A stretch of DNA of 64,000 bases from an uncultured Paracoccaceae bacterium (GTDB lineage Bacteria > Pseudomonadota > Alphaproteobacteria > Rhodobacterales > Rhodobacteraceae). The stretch's first letter is position 1. The number at the start of each line of letters is the position of its first letter. Below are positions 46,001-49,000 of the stretch, one piece after another. The stretch is taken from positions 62,001 to 126,000 of the forward strand of contig CANMQJ010000005.1 in NCBI GenBank assembly GCA_947500005.1, given 5' to 3'. The translations under genes and the position numbers were made by a program. The notes below the pieces were generated by a model, which saw only the letters and a program-made list of their open reading frames with translations, did not search any database and had not been told where the DNA came from.

Positions 46001-49000
46001 GACGGAACAAGCGACTCCGTCCTGCTTCGCAAGGATGGGCGCGACTGGGCCGGGGCCGGTTTCCAGGTCGGACAGGTCATCCAGGTCGGGGCCGAGGGCG
46101 AAACCCGTACCGTTCTGGGCATCGCGGATGCGGGCGACTACGGCTATGTGGCGCCGCCGAACTCTGCAGTGACCTGGGGTCTGGGCAGTGTCCTGATCCT
46201 GTCGGGAGACTCGGCAGCGATGGACCTGACCGAAACGGACGTTCACAAGTCCATCCCCGAACGGGTGGAGATCACGGCCACGGTCACCCTTCTGGCCGAC
46301 AAGCTGACACGCACGGATGGCGGCGACTGGACGGTCGATTTCGCGCCCGGCCAGGTGGTCTTTATCCAGGGCATCCCGGGCGGCTTCACCATCGACAGCG
46401 TGACGCCCGAGACGATCACACTAGCAGGTGCCGCGATCCATGACTGCGTCATCGAGCCCGGTAGCGAGATCACCATTTACCGGATCGACCTGTCCCGCGA
46501 CGCAGGCGCGCAGGTCGGCGGCGATCACTTCATCATCGGGCTGGTCGAGGGCGCCGATCCCGAAACCTCGGTCCTGGGCGGATCGGAAAGCCCGCTCGTG
46601 GTCTATGGCGATACCAGCCAGGATGGCGTCTGGTATGGAGGGCGGTCCTACGATACGCTCGGCCAGGAGTTCGGGCCGAAACCGTTCAACCCCTTCCCGG
46701 ATCTGCCCGACGAAGAGAACGAGGATGACGAATGGGTCTTCCCGCTGGCCAACAGCTTCGACTTCGCCGGCGATGACATCATCGATGCCAGCGCGCTCTT
46801 CACCCTGCGTCCGGCACAATCGGTGGGAATCACCGCTTATGGCGGTGCGGGCCACGACCTGATCATCGGTAGCCAGGCGGGCGACCACCTCGCGGGCGGC
46901 TCGGGCGACGACACCCTCATCGGGCAGGACGGAACCGACCACATCTACGGCGACAGCGGCGTGAACGTGGATATCCTCACCCGCGCACTGCACATTGCCA
47001 CCGTCGATGCCAGTCCGCGTCCCAGCGCCGATCCGACGCTGGGCGCCTCGGACCAGACCTTCAAGCCCGTCAAGGTCGCCAGCCCGATGCGCGACGACAT
47101 GATCGCGGGTCAGGACGTGATCTATGGCGACGAGATCGGGGATGGCTCGGACGAACTGACGCCGAACATCATCTTCGGCGATCACGGCGTGGTAGAGATG
47201 TTCGTGGACGATCCGAACCTGCCGCCGATCCTGCTGCAACGGATCCAGACCACCGATCTGTCCCTCGTGCTCGCGATCAACTCGGCCGAATTCCAGAACG
47301 GAGCGGATGATACGATCTTCGGCTCTGCCGTGGCCGACTTGCTGATCGGCGGTGCAGGCAATGACATGATCGACGGGCGGACCAATGACGACCTGATCTT
47401 TGGTGACAATGTCTTCCTGACCCGCATGGGTGACACCCCGGGCGACGGCAACCTGACCGATGATATCAAGAGCCTGCGCTTCCAGGCGCTGGCGGGCGCG
47501 CTGCTCTATTCGCGCACCGATCGCAGCAGCGATTTCTATCTCGGCGACGGGCTGACGCCGGAGACGACTGCAGAATTCCCCTATGAAGAAACCGGCGTCA
47601 ACTCGCTGGGCGGCTTCAACTCCGGACGGCTGATGACGAATGGCATCGCGCAGGATTATCGCGATCCGAACGGTGCGGAATGGTGGGCCGAATACGAGAT
47701 CGATTACGCCATCTTCCACAATTTCGCAGTCGCCAACGGGGACGCGGGCGTGGGATCCTTCGGCAACGATTACCTCGCCGGCGGGGCGGGGCACGACCAG
47801 ATCTTCGGCCAGATGGGCCATGACTGGATCCAGGGCGACGGCTCCATCGAGACGGCGGTGGCCTCTGAAAGCCATGTTGGCGCCGCGCGGGTTCCGGACG
47901 TGGATGGTATCGGCATCGACGACGCGGTCGGGCCGCTCTTCGTGGTGGCTAGCTTCGAGAGTGCCGGGGACGGGCAGGACTACATCGAAGGCGGCGGCGG
48001 CAAGGACGTGGTGTTCGGCGGCCTGGGCCAGGATGACATCGTGGGCGGTTCGTCCGACTTCTTCGGACTGAACCTGACTGGGGACGCTTTGCAGGCGGTG
48101 ATCGACGATCTCGTGGCCGGCGGCGCCACCGCCCCGATCAATCCCGATGACAGTTTCCTGCGTCCCGACAGCGACGATTGGCTGTTCGGCGGGGCCGGAA
48201 CGCAGATCAACCGCAACAACGGGTTCGATCCGAACCTGAACGAAGCGGACGGGGTGCAGACCTACGGCGGCGATGTGGTCGTCACAGTCGATACTGCCTT
48301 CGAGGACAAACATGCCCGCGACAGCGATGCGATCGTAGGCGATAACGGCGACATCATCCGTATCGTCGGCACGCAGGGCATCGACGTGATGTCGCAGAAC
48401 GCCAGTGATCTGTATGTCGAGTTCAATTTTGACAATTACGGCGGCGAGAAGATCGTCGTGCGCGGTATCCGCCTGCTCGACTACACGCCCGGCGGTATTG
48501 ACGGCGATCCCGGCCGGTTCTCGCTGGACGCAGCCGATCCGCAGAACGGCATGCGCAAGATGTTCTCGGAAACCTGCGATCCGACCGATGGGTTCTGGAC
48601 CTATGATATCGGCGGGCATGACGAGATCCACGGCGGCACCGGGGACGACTTCATCTATCTCGGGGGCGGCTGGGACATCGGTTTCGGCGATGCCGACGAT
48701 GACGACATCATCGGCGGCTGGGGCTTTGACTGGATCTCCGGTGGTACCGGACAGGACGGGGTGCTGGGGGACGATGGCCGCATATTCACCAGCAGGAACA
48801 CCGCCGACACGTCCCTGAGCGAGGTTCTGTATGGTGTCGATCCGCTGCGCGCGTCCGACCCTGACACGCGCACCAGCCAGGGCGATGTCCTGAACGAGCT
48901 GATCCGCACGCCTGGCAATATCCAGGTCGAGCTGATCAATGTCGCAGGCGAGTTGAAGAAATCGGTCGACCTGACGCCCTACAACCTCTCGCAGGATTAC

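Noticed and set aside
41555..46246. 1,563-codon minus-strand frame, and similar frames at 46421-49081 and 25390-28260
   Set aside because: These have the same shadow effect. The sense strand encodes recognisable Calx-beta-like and RTX segments, and the antisense products are not protein-like.
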